A DNA stretch of 35,279 bases. Origin: Fibrobacter sp. (GTDB lineage: Bacteria > Fibrobacterota > Fibrobacteria > Fibrobacterales > Fibrobacteraceae). The notes beneath the pieces were generated by a model, which saw nothing but the letters and a program-made list of their open reading frames with translations, was not told where the DNA came from and did no database searches. The first letter of the stretch is position 1, and every line of letters begins with the position of its first letter. The DNA lies in NCBI GenBank assembly GCA_016295375.1, contig JAEDLI010000013.1:1-35279 (forward strand). Direction: 5' to 3'. This document shows, piece after piece, positions 1-7,884 of the stretch. The translations under genes and the position numbers were made by a program.

Positions 1-83
1 AAACCGCTGCTTAGACTCCTCCCAACCCCTCCACACAAACTGCAGAAGCCTCATTATTCTTTTATACAATTGCAAGTATTTTA

Positions 84-551
84 TTGACCTTCGGAATTTC
101 CGAGGCGCACAACTGCACAGGCAAAACAATCACCTTGAAAAATGGTTGGACTCTCGAAGAAGACCCAATGTATTGTGCCCCTAAAGCAAAAGACCAAACG
201 TATAGCGCCCCTAAAGCAAAAGCAGTCAAACAAAAAAAGTCCTCCCACACAGAATTCATAAATCACGTCATGGACAATCTTTGCCTCGACTCTCAAGACG
301 TTGAAGACTTCCAAAAAGAATTTCATTACGATCAGTACGATATAAGCATCACAGTCAAAGGTCGTTGCAACAACGGGGAAAAGCACGGGAACTTCGTCTT
401 TTTTGAAAACGAGAAACGCTTATTCGGAATAAAATTCATAAATAATGAAGTCGTTAAAACATCTTGTACCATTAAAAAAAACATCAGCGACTTTATGGAT
501 TGTTTCCTCTACACATTAAAGAGTTACGAGGTCCTCTACACATTAAATTAG
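84..551 (+). CDS. Small exported MORN-like protein, 5' end uncertain
   Basis: I do not recognise a named family. The C-terminal half contains a MORN-like stretch (about residues 92-121, pattern NGEKHGNFVFFENEKRLFGIKFINNE), typical of short repeats in bacterial surface or antitoxin-like YwqK proteins. The only conventional in-frame start is TTG at 84, but the same frame is open back to a TAG at 12-14. Codons 54-104 would encode a hydrophobic run ending in ISEA, which looks like most of a signal peptide. No in-frame ATG exists there, so either an unusual start is used or a frameshift has removed the beginning. The gene is AT-rich compared with the glycogen synthase gene beside it. It contains a duplicated ten-residue segment (APKAK repeated). 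It ends 21 bp before a strong bidirectional terminator. Confidence 0.5.
   Translation: MTFGISEAHNCTGKTITLKNGWTLEEDPMYCAPKAKDQTYSAPKAKAVKQKKSSHTEFINHVMDNLCLDSQDVEDFQKEFHYDQYDISITVKGRCNNGEKHGNFVFFENEKRLFGIKFINNEVVKTSCTIKKNISDFMDCFLYTLKSYEVLYTLN
171..230 (+). repeat. Tandem 30-bp duplication inside the MORN-like gene
   Basis: Two adjacent 30-bp units share an exact 16-base core (gcccctaaagcaaaag at 177-192 and 207-222). They encode the repeated residues Y-[CS]-A-P-K-A-K, a ten-residue in-frame duplication. Confidence 0.8.
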
Positions 552-572
552 TTATGAGGAAGAATAAGTACG

Positions 573-603
573 AAAAAAGCCCCGCCATAAGCGAGGCTTT
601 TTC
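573..603. terminator. Bidirectional intrinsic terminator between convergent genes
   Basis: AAAAAAGCC and GGCTTTTT arms, plus an inner CGC/GCG pairing with one mismatch, enclose a CATAA loop. The A-run on one side and T-run on the other let it work for the upstream plus-strand gene and for the minus-strand glycogen synthase gene ending at 641. Confidence 0.85.
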
Positions 604-640
604 ATAAGCAATTAACAGTTACTTTCTACCGTCTACTAAT

Positions 641-1870
641 CTACCGTTTGCCTTCGCGTTTGTAACGCTCAATGCATTCCTGGTAGAAGTCGAAGGTCTG
701 CTTGGCAATGGACTTCCAGCTGAACACGTCGATGGCCCGCTTGCGGCTCACCTCGCCCATCTTCTTTGCCAGTTCCGGATTTTCGAGAATCTTGTTCAGC
801 TTGTTTGCAAAGTCCGTCTGGAACGCTTTGGGGTCTGCCGGGTCAAAGTCCGTTTCGGAGACGTGCTTCAGGGGCACCAGGAATCCGGTCTCGCCGTCCA
901 CGATAATTTCGGGAATGCCTCCCACCGCAGAGCCTACCACCGGAGTGCCGCAGCTCATGGCTTCCAGGTTAATAATACCGAAGGGCTCGTAAAGCGAAGG
1001 AGTCGCGAAAACGGTAGCGTGACTGTAAAGCACGCGAAGTTCCTCGTGAGGAACCGCTTCCTGAATCCACACCACGCCGTCGCGGGTCTTCTGCACCTCT
1101 TCGATGAGGCTCTTGCACTCGTCGGCAAGCTCGATGGTATCGGGAGCGCCGGCGCAGAGCACCACCTGGGCGCTCTTGTCGATTTGCGGAATGGCCTGGA
1201 TCAGCTGGCTGATGCCCTTCTGGCGGGTAATGCGGCCCACGAACAGCACATAGGGGCGTTTCGGATCCACTCCCCACTTGGTCAAAATATCTTCATTGAA
1301 AGTCGGTGCATAAAAGTCCGGATCGATGCCGTTGTAAATCACCTTCACCCGGTCTTCGGGCACGCCGTAAAGCTTCATCACGTCCCGTTTCATGCCCTGG
1401 CTTACGGCAATCACGCCGTCGGCAGCCTCGTAAGCCGTGCGTTCAATCCAGCAGCTCATGGCATAGCCGCCATCGCCCAACTGTTCTGCCTTCCAGGGGC
1501 GGTGGGGTTCCAGCGAGTGGGTGGTGAGAATCAGCGGGCACTGCAAAAGACGACTGGCAAGCACTCCACCAAAGTGGCTATACCAAGTGTGGCAGTGAAT
1601 GACGTCGATATTGTCGAGGGCTGCCGCCCACTGGAGGTTGATATCCAACGGCTTGAAAATTTTCTGGAAACGGTCGTCCTTCGGGTTCAGACCCAGCTTC
1701 CGCGAGAAACCAATCGCACGGATATTGTCCTCGTCAATATTCTGGTCGCCAAAACAGCGGGCTTCTATATGACAAAGTTTTGCTAGTTCCTGGGTCAGGA
1801 ACTTGACGTGAATACCTGCACCGCCGTAAATTTCCGGCGGAAACTCGTTAGTAAGAATAGCAGCGTTCAT
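641..1870 (-). CDS. glgA: Glycogen synthase, GT4-type (actinobacterial-like GlgA/GlgM class)
   Basis: Cytoplasmic glycosyltransferase that extends alpha-1,4-glucan from a nucleotide sugar or feeds maltose-1-phosphate formation. At 409 residues it is shorter than E. coli-type GlgA (about 477) and matches the compact GT4 family seen in corynebacteria. Visible motifs: the N-terminal glycine-rich loop EIYGGAGIHVKFL near residue 13, HCHTWYSHFGG near 90, VGRITRQKG near 210, and the nucleotide-sugar motif EPFGIINLEAMSCGTPVVGS near 295 with the two conserved glutamates. The start fits the family (NAAILTNEFPPE) although no clear Shine-Dalgarno precedes it. A TTGCCT-N16-TATAAT promoter lies 42 bp upstream, suggesting its own transcription in addition to any read-through from folE. 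The stop codon abuts a heptamer-like repeat at 626-647. The choice between ADP-glucose and other donors cannot be read from sequence. Confidence 0.9.
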   Translation of the reverse strand: MNAAILTNEFPPEIYGGAGIHVKFLTQELAKLCHIEARCFGDQNIDEDNIRAIGFSRKLGLNPKDDRFQKIFKPLDINLQWAAALDNIDVIHCHTWYSHFGGVLASRLLQCPLILTTHSLEPHRPWKAEQLGDGGYAMSCWIERTAYEAADGVIAVSQGMKRDVMKLYGVPEDRVKVIYNGIDPDFYAPTFNEDILTKWGVDPKRPYVLFVGRITRQKGISQLIQAIPQIDKSAQVVLCAGAPDTIELADECKSLIEEVQKTRDGVVWIQEAVPHEELRVLYSHATVFATPSLYEPFGIINLEAMSCGTPVVGSAVGGIPEIIVDGETGFLVPLKHVSETDFDPADPKAFQTDFANKLNKILENPELAKKMGEVSRKRAIDVFSWKSIAKQTFDFYQECIERYKREGKR

Positions 1871-1911
1871 AATTCAACAGCCAACAAAATGGGGTTAGTC
1901 TCTCATCAATA

Positions 1912-1939
1912 ATTATATTTTTTTTTCGAAGGCAGGCAA
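1912..1939 (-). promoter_or_regulatory. Sigma70-like promoter for glgA
   Basis: On the minus strand TTGCCT (1939-1934) is followed after 16 bp by a perfect TATAAT (1917-1912), about 42 bp before the glgA start. Inferred from consensus match only. Confidence 0.55.
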
Positions 1940-1969
1940 TGCCGTAAGAAAAAAGTAAAAGGGAAAACC

Positions 1970-2536
1970 TTACCGAGGGGCATATATGCGGGACATAAAT
2001 TCCGCACGGGTCTTCTCGTCGGTCTTGAACCTGCCCAAAAGCTGGGTCGTGACCATGGTGGCACCGGGCTTTTTCACCCCGCGCATGGTCATGCACATGT
2101 GAGATGCTTCCAGTACAACAGCGACGCCCTTCGGGTTCAGTTCGTTCTGGATGAGTTCCGCAATCTGGCGGGTCATGCGTTCCTGGATTTGGGGGAAGCG
2201 AGCATAGAATTCAACAACGCGCGGGATCTTGGAAAGGCCCACCACGCAGTCACCCGGAATGTAGGCCACATGGGCCTTGCCCGTAAACGGTAAAAAATGG
2301 TGCTCGCACATACTGGCAAACTCGATATCCGGCACGATAATCATCTCGTCGTACTTTTCGTGGAAGCGAGTCTTCAAGATATCTTCGGCTTTCATTTCAC
2401 CCGAAAGTCCCGTCATGAGTTCGGCGTACATCTTCGCCACACGATGGGGCGTTTCCAGCAATCCTTCGCGGTTCGGATCCTCACCCATGCCGGTGAGGAT
2501 CATCCGGAAGCCATCTTCCATTTGCTTAAGGTTCAT
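1970..2536 (-). CDS. folE: GTP cyclohydrolase I
   Basis: Converts GTP to 7,8-dihydroneopterin triphosphate, the first step toward tetrahydrofolate (or toward queuosine precursors). The 188-residue length is typical for the homodecameric cytoplasmic enzyme. The zinc-binding signature CEHHFLPFTGKAHVAYIP lies near residues 77-94. The second signature ASHMCMTMRGVKKPGATMVT near 143-162 supplies the third zinc ligand Cys. EDPNREGLLETPHRVAKMY near the N-terminus is also family-typical. It starts 20 bp after the pflB stop, so co-transcription with pflB is likely. The following gene, glgA, is 99 bp away with its own promoter. Confidence 0.97.
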   Translation of the reverse strand: MNLKQMEDGFRMILTGMGEDPNREGLLETPHRVAKMYAELMTGLSGEMKAEDILKTRFHEKYDEMIIVPDIEFASMCEHHFLPFTGKAHVAYIPGDCVVGLSKIPRVVEFYARFPQIQERMTRQIAELIQNELNPKGVAVVLEASHMCMTMRGVKKPGATMVTTQLLGRFKTDEKTRAEFMSRIYAPR

Positions 2537-2556
2537 AAGACAAATTATTCCAGGTC

Positions 2557-4815
2557 TTACAGCACGCCGTGGCAGGTGCGGCTGATGACGTCGTCCTGCT
2601 GTTCCTTAGTCAGAGACAGGAACTTGACAGCGTAGCCGGAAACGCGGATGGTGAAGTTCGCGTATTCGGGCTTTTCCGGGTGCGCCTGGGCGTCCAGCAG
2701 CTTTTCCACGCCGAACACGTTCACGTTCAGGTGGTGTGCACCTTGGGCGAAGTAGCCGTCCATCACGGTCACTAGCTTCTGGGCGCGTTCGTCGTCGCTA
2801 TGGCCAAGAGCATTCGGGCTGATGGTCTGGGTGTTGCTGATGCCGTCCAGCGCGTATTCGTAGGGGAGCTTCGCGACAGAGTTGAGGGAAGCGAGGAGCC
2901 CGTTCTTTTCGGCGCCGTAGCTCGGGTTTGCACCGGGAGCGAAGGGGGCGTTTGCCGGGCGGCCGTCGGGGAGCGCGCCGGTGGCCTTGCCGTAAACGAC
3001 GTTGCTCGTAATCGTAAGGATAGAAGTCGTGGGTTCGGCGTTACGGTAGGTGTGGTGCTTCTTGATCTTCGCGATGAATTCCTTCAACAGCCACACGGCG
3101 ATTTCGTCGGCGCGGTCGTCGTCATTGCCGTACTTGGGGAAATCTCCCTTCACCACGAAGTCCTTGGCAAGACCGTCGTCACCGCGGACCACCTCCACCT
3201 TCGCGTACTTGATGGCAGAAAGGCTATCTACTACATGGCTGAAGCCAGCGATACCTGTTGCAAACGTGCGGCGCACATCGGTATCGATGAGGGCGAGTTC
3301 TGCGGCTTCGTAGTAGTACTTGTCATGCATGTAGTGGATCAGGTTCAGCGTGTTCACGTAGATACCCGCGAGCCATTCCAGCATGATGTCGTACTTGTGC
3401 ATTACTTCGTCGTAGTCCAGGAATTCGCTGGTAATCGGTGCAAGTTCCGGGCCAATCTGCATGCCGGGCACCAGGCCGCCCTTTTCGTCCTTGCCGCCGT
3501 TGATGGCGTAGAGGAGGGCTTTGGCGAGGTTCGCACGGGCGCCGAAGAACTGCATTTCCTTGCCGGTCTGCGTTGCAGAAACACAGCAACAGATGCTGTA
3601 GTCGTCACCCCAGATGGGTCGCATCACGTCGTCGTTTTCGTACTGGATGGAACTAGTCGTCACGGAAATGTAGGCGGCGTATTCCTTGAAGTTTTCGGGC
3701 AGGCGCTTGGTGTAGAGCACCGTGAGGTTCGGCTCCGGAGAAGGGCCCATGTTTTCCAGAGTGTGCAAGAAGCGAAAATCGTTCTTGGTGACCATGGAAC
3801 GACCGTCTTGGCCCATGCCGCCCACTTCGAGGGTGGCCCACACCGGGTCGCCGCTGAAGAGCTGGTTGTAGCTTTCGATACGGGCGAACTTGACCATGCG
3901 GAACTTCATGACCATGTGGTCCACCAGTTCCTGGGCTTCGCTTTCGGTGAGAGTGCCGTTCTTGAGGTCGCGTTCGATATAAATGTCGAGGAAGGTCGAA
4001 ATACGGCCCACGCTCATGGCGGCGCCGTTCTGGGTCTTGATGGCAGAGAGGTAGCCGAAATAGAGCCACTGGAAGGCTTCCTTTGCGTTGGTGGCCGGCT
4101 TCGAAATATCGAAACCGTAGCTGGCGGCCATCACCTTCATTTGCTGCAGGGCGCGAATCTGTTCGGCCACTTCTTCGCGAAGGCGGATCACGTCGTCGGT
4201 CATGGTGCCGTCGCCTACGTGGGCGAGGTCGTTCTGCTTCTGCTTGATGATATAGTCAATACCGTAAAGGGCCACACGGCGGTAGTCGCCTACGATACGT
4301 CCGCGACCGTAGGTGTCGGGGAGGCCGGTGAGTAGGTGGGCCTTGCGGACGGCGCGGATTTCGGGAGTGTAGCAGTCGAATACGCCCTGGTTGTGGGTCT
4401 TGTGGTATTCGGTAAAGATCTTGTGGAGGTCGGCGTTGGGTTTGTAGCCGTACTGCTGGCAAGCTTCTTCGGCCATCTTGATGCCGCCGAAGGGCATGAA
4501 GGCGCGCTTCAGGGGCTTGTCGGTTTGCAGCCCCACGACCTTTTCCAGGTCCTTGAGACGCTCGTTGATGTAGCCCGGCTTGTGGCTCGTGATGGTGGAG
4601 ACGATGTCGGTGTCCATGTCCAGCACGCCGCCGTGCCTACGTTCTTCGGCCTGCAGGCTTTGCAGTTCGTCCCACAGTTTCTGGGTGGCGTCGGTCGGAC
4701 CCGCGAGGAACGATTTGTCTCCGTCGTATGCCGTGTAGTTGCGCTGAATAAAGTCGCGGACGTTGATTTCGTTCTGCCAGAGTCCGCCTTCAAAGCCATT
4801 CCATGCGTTAATCAT
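2557..4815 (-). CDS. pflB: Formate C-acetyltransferase (pyruvate formate-lyase)
   Basis: Glycyl-radical enzyme that cleaves pyruvate plus CoA to acetyl-CoA and formate under anaerobic conditions, in the cytoplasm. I chose the ATG at 4815 (MINAWNGFEGG), giving 752 residues, because AGAGGA lies just upstream and E. coli PflB begins similarly. An in-frame extension to 4902 lacks both features. The thiyl pair is in DYSICCCVSATQTGKEMQFFGARANLAKALLYAINGG, which has three consecutive cysteines instead of the usual two. The C-terminal glycyl-radical motif is RVSGYAVKF, with the radical glycine at about residue 727. No pflA activase gene is in the window. The pairing with folE appears to be positional rather than a pathway link. 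Confidence 0.97.
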   Translation of the reverse strand: MINAWNGFEGGLWQNEINVRDFIQRNYTAYDGDKSFLAGPTDATQKLWDELQSLQAEERRHGGVLDMDTDIVSTITSHKPGYINERLKDLEKVVGLQTDKPLKRAFMPFGGIKMAEEACQQYGYKPNADLHKIFTEYHKTHNQGVFDCYTPEIRAVRKAHLLTGLPDTYGRGRIVGDYRRVALYGIDYIIKQKQNDLAHVGDGTMTDDVIRLREEVAEQIRALQQMKVMAASYGFDISKPATNAKEAFQWLYFGYLSAIKTQNGAAMSVGRISTFLDIYIERDLKNGTLTESEAQELVDHMVMKFRMVKFARIESYNQLFSGDPVWATLEVGGMGQDGRSMVTKNDFRFLHTLENMGPSPEPNLTVLYTKRLPENFKEYAAYISVTTSSIQYENDDVMRPIWGDDYSICCCVSATQTGKEMQFFGARANLAKALLYAINGGKDEKGGLVPGMQIGPELAPITSEFLDYDEVMHKYDIMLEWLAGIYVNTLNLIHYMHDKYYYEAAELALIDTDVRRTFATGIAGFSHVVDSLSAIKYAKVEVVRGDDGLAKDFVVKGDFPKYGNDDDRADEIAVWLLKEFIAKIKKHHTYRNAEPTTSILTITSNVVYGKATGALPDGRPANAPFAPGANPSYGAEKNGLLASLNSVAKLPYEYALDGISNTQTISPNALGHSDDERAQKLVTVMDGYFAQGAHHLNVNVFGVEKLLDAQAHPEKPEYANFTIRVSGYAVKFLSLTKEQQDDVISRTCHGVL

Positions 4816-4892
4816 TATTCCTCTTTGCTCGCCCGAATTGCCGTAGTAGTGCGGGCTGAGACTTCTTGTTTTGTTGTTCTTTTGTGAGTTCC

Positions 4893-4921
4893 AATATAGC
4901 AATTGCAGGGGCCTGTTTGAA
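4893..4921 (-). promoter_or_regulatory. Candidate pflB promoter
   Basis: Minus-strand TTCAAA (4921-4916), a 17-bp spacer and TATATT (4898-4893), about 78 bp before the pflB start. A second TATAAT (4967-4962) lies just after the upstream hairpin but has a poorer -35. Confidence 0.4.
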
Positions 4922-4967
4922 CTGCCGCCGGAGGCTTGATTTTGCTTTTGTCAGACGCTGAATTATA

Positions 4968-4988
4968 ACAAAAAAGCGTCTTTTTTGT
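4968..4988 (-). terminator. Likely terminator after the bamD-barrel-PHP operon
   Basis: A perfect 9-bp inverted repeat (ACAAAAAAG / CTTTTTTGT) with a 3-nt loop lies 21 bp beyond the PHP gene stop and provides a T-run on the minus strand. The stem is AT-rich, so strength is uncertain. Confidence 0.5.
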
Positions 4989-5009
4989 AACCGTTTGACG
5001 GTCAATGGG

Positions 5010-6767
5010 TTAGTGCTCGCATAGGGCGGCGGAGGTCATGGCGAAACGGCCCGTGGCGGTTTCGCATTCGGCCCGCAGGTAGGCGTAGCCTGAACTGTGG
5101 ACCGTGATGGTCTCGTTTTGGCTTGCGGCCACGAGGCTTTCGGGGCAAATTTCTTCTTTGACGGCCCATTTGCCGCCTGCAAGAATGCGGCGGCCATAGA
5201 TGTGTATGTAACGGAATCCGCCGCCCAGGTCCTGAGTGCTCTGGGCGTGGAATTTTACGGAGTCGACCTCGCGATCCCACCAGAGGGCAGGGCCATCGGT
5301 GATGTAACAGTTGTCGCCTGCGAAGGCCTGCTGCAATGATTCCAGCGAGGGGGCGTTGCGGGGTGTCCCCGCAGAGGGGGTAGCGGATGCCACTGGGAGA
5401 TTCGCGCTGGATTGATGGGAGATCCCCGCCTGTGCGGAGATGACAGAAGAAGGGGCCAGTGAGCCAAAAGCGACTCGTCTTAACGAGTCGTGTTGGCGAG
5501 AGCGAGGCGATCTCGTAGATTCTTCTATGCGATTGAGCCGAGCGGTCTGTGTAGCGAGGGGGAGGCTTCCCCCTTTCACGACGGTACGGACTTTTCCGAA
5601 GACGTGGTGACGGTTGTTCCCTAGGGAGAAAAGCGGCAGGCGCACGAAGGTGGTGTCGTTTAGGTCGCCGTGGGCGTCGTTTCCGCCGATGGGGAGTAGG
5701 AAGTTTCCTTTGCCTAGCTCGTCGATCCACCAGGCGCGACCCAGTTTAAATCCTTCGTCGCGGATACCGTTCCAGAACTGGATGCCGCGAACGGGGTGCT
5801 TTGCGTCTAGGTGCAGATCTGCAGTTTTCCAGTAGCCGCGCCGGAAGATGAATTTTTCAAGCGCGCCCATTTGCTGCAGGGGGTGTGCGGCAAAGCAGGG
5901 GGCGTCCGTCATTTCGAGGATGCGCCCGATGGGGAGCGTGGGCCTGTTGTTGAGCCAGTAGCGTCCGCAGTCGCCGAGGCCAGGCAGGTAGGCGCTGGGC
6001 CCGAGGGCGGTCATATGCACGTTTTCGCCTTTGCTGTTGCCTGCGGAGATTTCTTCGCCGGCGATGAGGAGCGGCTTTGCGGGGAGTGCGGCGATTTCGT
6101 CTTTCAGGTTCTGGAAACGCGCCGATGCCGAAGGAGCTTCCTTGGTGTAGTCCTCGACGGTGAAGGCGAAATCGTAGGCGTGGTCCGTAAAGTTCACGAA
6201 GTCAAGTCCTACGGCCTCTGCCGCCTGCTGCATCACGGCGGGACTTGCGCCGTATTCCACGTGGTCTGCCGAGTAGTAGGTGTGGCAGTGCATTTCGCCG
6301 GCGGCATATCCTTCGGGTTTGGGAAGCTCGTGCCGGAGCACCTGGATTTTTAGCGGCGATGGTTTCAGACCCGGAAAGTTCCAGCGATGGAAGGTTCGTT
6401 CCTTGCCGTTGCGGCACGCAACGACTTTCGGGAAAATCTCGTAGAGGCCGGGTTCCAGCGCACCGATTCCTACGGGAAAAAAGTGGAAAGGCTGGTCCGC
6501 TTTCAGGTCCAGGTTGTCAAAACGCCTAGTTTCGTCGGGGCTGTTTTCGTCCAGGCGCCGGAATGAAATTTCTAGGCTCTTGACGGTGGCCGGGAACCGG
6601 TGGGCGTCCCGCACCACAATCCACAGCAGGGGCGTTTTGCCTGGCACAAACTGGAACGGTGCGTCCGTGAAAATTTCGGGCCAGGGCCTGTATAGCAGGG
6701 ACCAGGGTAACCTGAACTTGAAGTGTGTTTCCGCGTAGCGGAGCTTTTCGCCGGGCAGGATACTCAT
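5010..6767 (-). CDS. PHP-domain metallo-hydrolase with an in-frame repeat insertion
   Basis: 585 residues. The first ~160 residues look like a beta-rich accessory region. The PHP domain begins with GEMHCHTYYSADHVEYG near residue 165 and continues through NFTDHAYDF, IAGEEISAG, FAAHPL and PIGGNDAHGD, which supply the His/Asp/Glu metal ligands expected of the fold shared with histidinol phosphatase and polymerase PHP domains. The substrate is unknown. Between about residues 397 and 473 the family-like text VFGKVRTVV...LESLQQAFAGDNCYITDGPALWWD is interrupted by Ser/Arg/Ala-rich low-complexity sequence (including SVISAQAGIS) that is encoded by palindromic repeats. The frame remains open, so the gene is probably functional. 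The start is 3 bp from the upstream barrel gene's stop, and the gene is last in the bamD operon. Confidence 0.8.
   Translation of the reverse strand: MSILPGEKLRYAETHFKFRLPWSLLYRPWPEIFTDAPFQFVPGKTPLLWIVVRDAHRFPATVKSLEISFRRLDENSPDETRRFDNLDLKADQPFHFFPVGIGALEPGLYEIFPKVVACRNGKERTFHRWNFPGLKPSPLKIQVLRHELPKPEGYAAGEMHCHTYYSADHVEYGASPAVMQQAAEAVGLDFVNFTDHAYDFAFTVEDYTKEAPSASARFQNLKDEIAALPAKPLLIAGEEISAGNSKGENVHMTALGPSAYLPGLGDCGRYWLNNRPTLPIGRILEMTDAPCFAAHPLQQMGALEKFIFRRGYWKTADLHLDAKHPVRGIQFWNGIRDEGFKLGRAWWIDELGKGNFLLPIGGNDAHGDLNDTTFVRLPLFSLGNNRHHVFGKVRTVVKGGSLPLATQTARLNRIEESTRSPRSRQHDSLRRVAFGSLAPSSVISAQAGISHQSSANLPVASATPSAGTPRNAPSLESLQQAFAGDNCYITDGPALWWDREVDSVKFHAQSTQDLGGGFRYIHIYGRRILAGGKWAVKEEICPESLVAASQNETITVHSSGYAYLRAECETATGRFAMTSAALCEH
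5349..5573. repeat. Mosaic palindromic repeat block inside the PHP gene
   Basis: At least four modules are recognisable. Module A (5349-5385) is near-identical to 17190-17229 inverted. Module C (5420-5444) matches 18996-19020 inverted at 23 of 25 positions. A perfect 8-bp hairpin CGACTCGT/ACGAGTCG lies at 5471-5490. Module B (5553-5573) matches 17155-17175 inverted at 20 of 21 positions. The block length keeps the host reading frame open. Confidence 0.8.
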
Positions 6768-6770
6768 GGC

Positions 6771-7880
6771 CTACTCCGGCCGAGCTTCGGCGCTTGGGCG
6801 TGCAGGTTGCTCACTTTTTTTGCTTGCGGGTGGAGCTGCCTGTTCGTTCACTTTTGCAGGCTCGCTTGCAGGTTGTTTTGTCTCCGGAGTCGTCTGCTGT
6901 TTTTCGGCGCTTGATGGTGCGGCGCTGTCCTTTGTAACGATGGTCGCGCTTTCCTTGCCTGCAGCCGAACCGTCCTTTGCGACGGTGGCGCTTTTTACAC
7001 CTGCCGAATCGGCTGTCGCGCCGTCCTTACCCACAGTTTTGCTGCTGTCCCCTGCAACAACGGTGCTGTCCGTCGTAGCCGTGCTGTCTTCTATAACCAC
7101 GGGCCTGCTCCAGGCGCCAAAGCTTACGCGGATTTGCAGTTGGATTCCACCGATGTTCCACTTGGCCTTTTCTTCGGGGCCGTCGGGCACGATGTCGGCA
7201 TACTGCTTTTTGGACTTGACCGAAATGTAGCTGTAACCCAGGTCGCCATAAACGTACAGGCTTTTCCAGTTGAACAGCAGGTAGCCGATGCTGAGCCCGA
7301 ATCCGGAGCCGTAGTAAGGGGTTTCTGCGGCGAGCTTGCCCCAGCTGGTGTAAATTTCGGTGTGGGGGAGTGTCCAGTACCAACGCAAGGCGATACTGAA
7401 AAGGCTCTCGTTACTGAGGGACATCAGGTTCCCAGGAATGGCGAACCGGTATTCCAGAAAAAGCGGGAACCCCTGGATGGTATAGCTGTAGTGGTGGGAG
7501 CGGTTGTTCTGGTCTACAAGTACGACGGCTTCGTTGTCGTGAATGTAACCTGCGCCTATACTTACGAAATGGTCCTGCCGCAGCTGGAACTGCAGCCCCG
7601 CATAAATCGGAAAGCAGAAATTCACCTTCTGAAAGTCCTGCTTGGCCACGTTGGCGCTGTCCCGCTTGTCTAGGGCCTGAGTCAGGAATTCGTGATGAAT
7701 TGTGTCGATAGCGTCTTGAAAGTATTCCCGCTGGTCAAAGCTGAGAAAGGAAATCCCCGGCTGCAAAAATAGGGCGATTCTGGAATTGTCGTGAATGTCC
7801 GTGCTGTTTTCGGTTTCCGCAAGGGATGTTACCGTAAGCACAAATGCAAGACACAGAATCTTTTTTGCAAGGGAAACCAT
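6771..7880 (-). CDS. Probable outer-membrane barrel protein with Ala/Lys/Glu-rich tail
   Basis: 369 residues. It begins with a signal peptide (MVSLAKKILCLAFVLTVTSLAE). Residues ~30-265 alternate aromatic and polar residues in strands such as HFVSIGAGYIHDN, GFPLFLEYRFAIP and SLYVYGDLGYSYISV, as in transmembrane beta-barrels. The final ~100 residues are repetitive Ser/Ala/Lys/Glu/Pro-rich sequence with KDSAA, KESAT and KDGSA units, probably a disordered periplasmic tail. I do not recognise a named family. It lies 4 bp after bamD and 3 bp before the PHP gene, so the three are almost certainly co-transcribed. The position suggests an envelope role; no more specific function can be supported. Confidence 0.75.
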   Translation of the reverse strand: MVSLAKKILCLAFVLTVTSLAETENSTDIHDNSRIALFLQPGISFLSFDQREYFQDAIDTIHHEFLTQALDKRDSANVAKQDFQKVNFCFPIYAGLQFQLRQDHFVSIGAGYIHDNEAVVLVDQNNRSHHYSYTIQGFPLFLEYRFAIPGNLMSLSNESLFSIALRWYWTLPHTEIYTSWGKLAAETPYYGSGFGLSIGYLLFNWKSLYVYGDLGYSYISVKSKKQYADIVPDGPEEKAKWNIGGIQLQIRVSFGAWSRPVVIEDSTATTDSTVVAGDSSKTVGKDGATADSAGVKSATVAKDGSAAGKESATIVTKDSAAPSSAEKQQTTPETKQPASEPAKVNEQAAPPASKKSEQPARPSAEARPE

Positions 7881-7884
7881 AAGG

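Noticed and set aside
641..2536. A functional cluster of glgA, folE and pflB
   Set aside because: The three pathways are unrelated; closeness of pflB and folE is real but there is no evidence for a shared role.
2800..4335. Long open frame on the plus strand opposite pflB
   Set aside because: Fully antisense to a certain gene; composition is typical of a GC-rich shadow frame with His/Val/Gly bias and no recognisable domain.
4815..4902. Upstream extension of pflB
   Set aside because: The 29 extra residues have no family counterpart and the ATG at 4815 has a good ribosome site.
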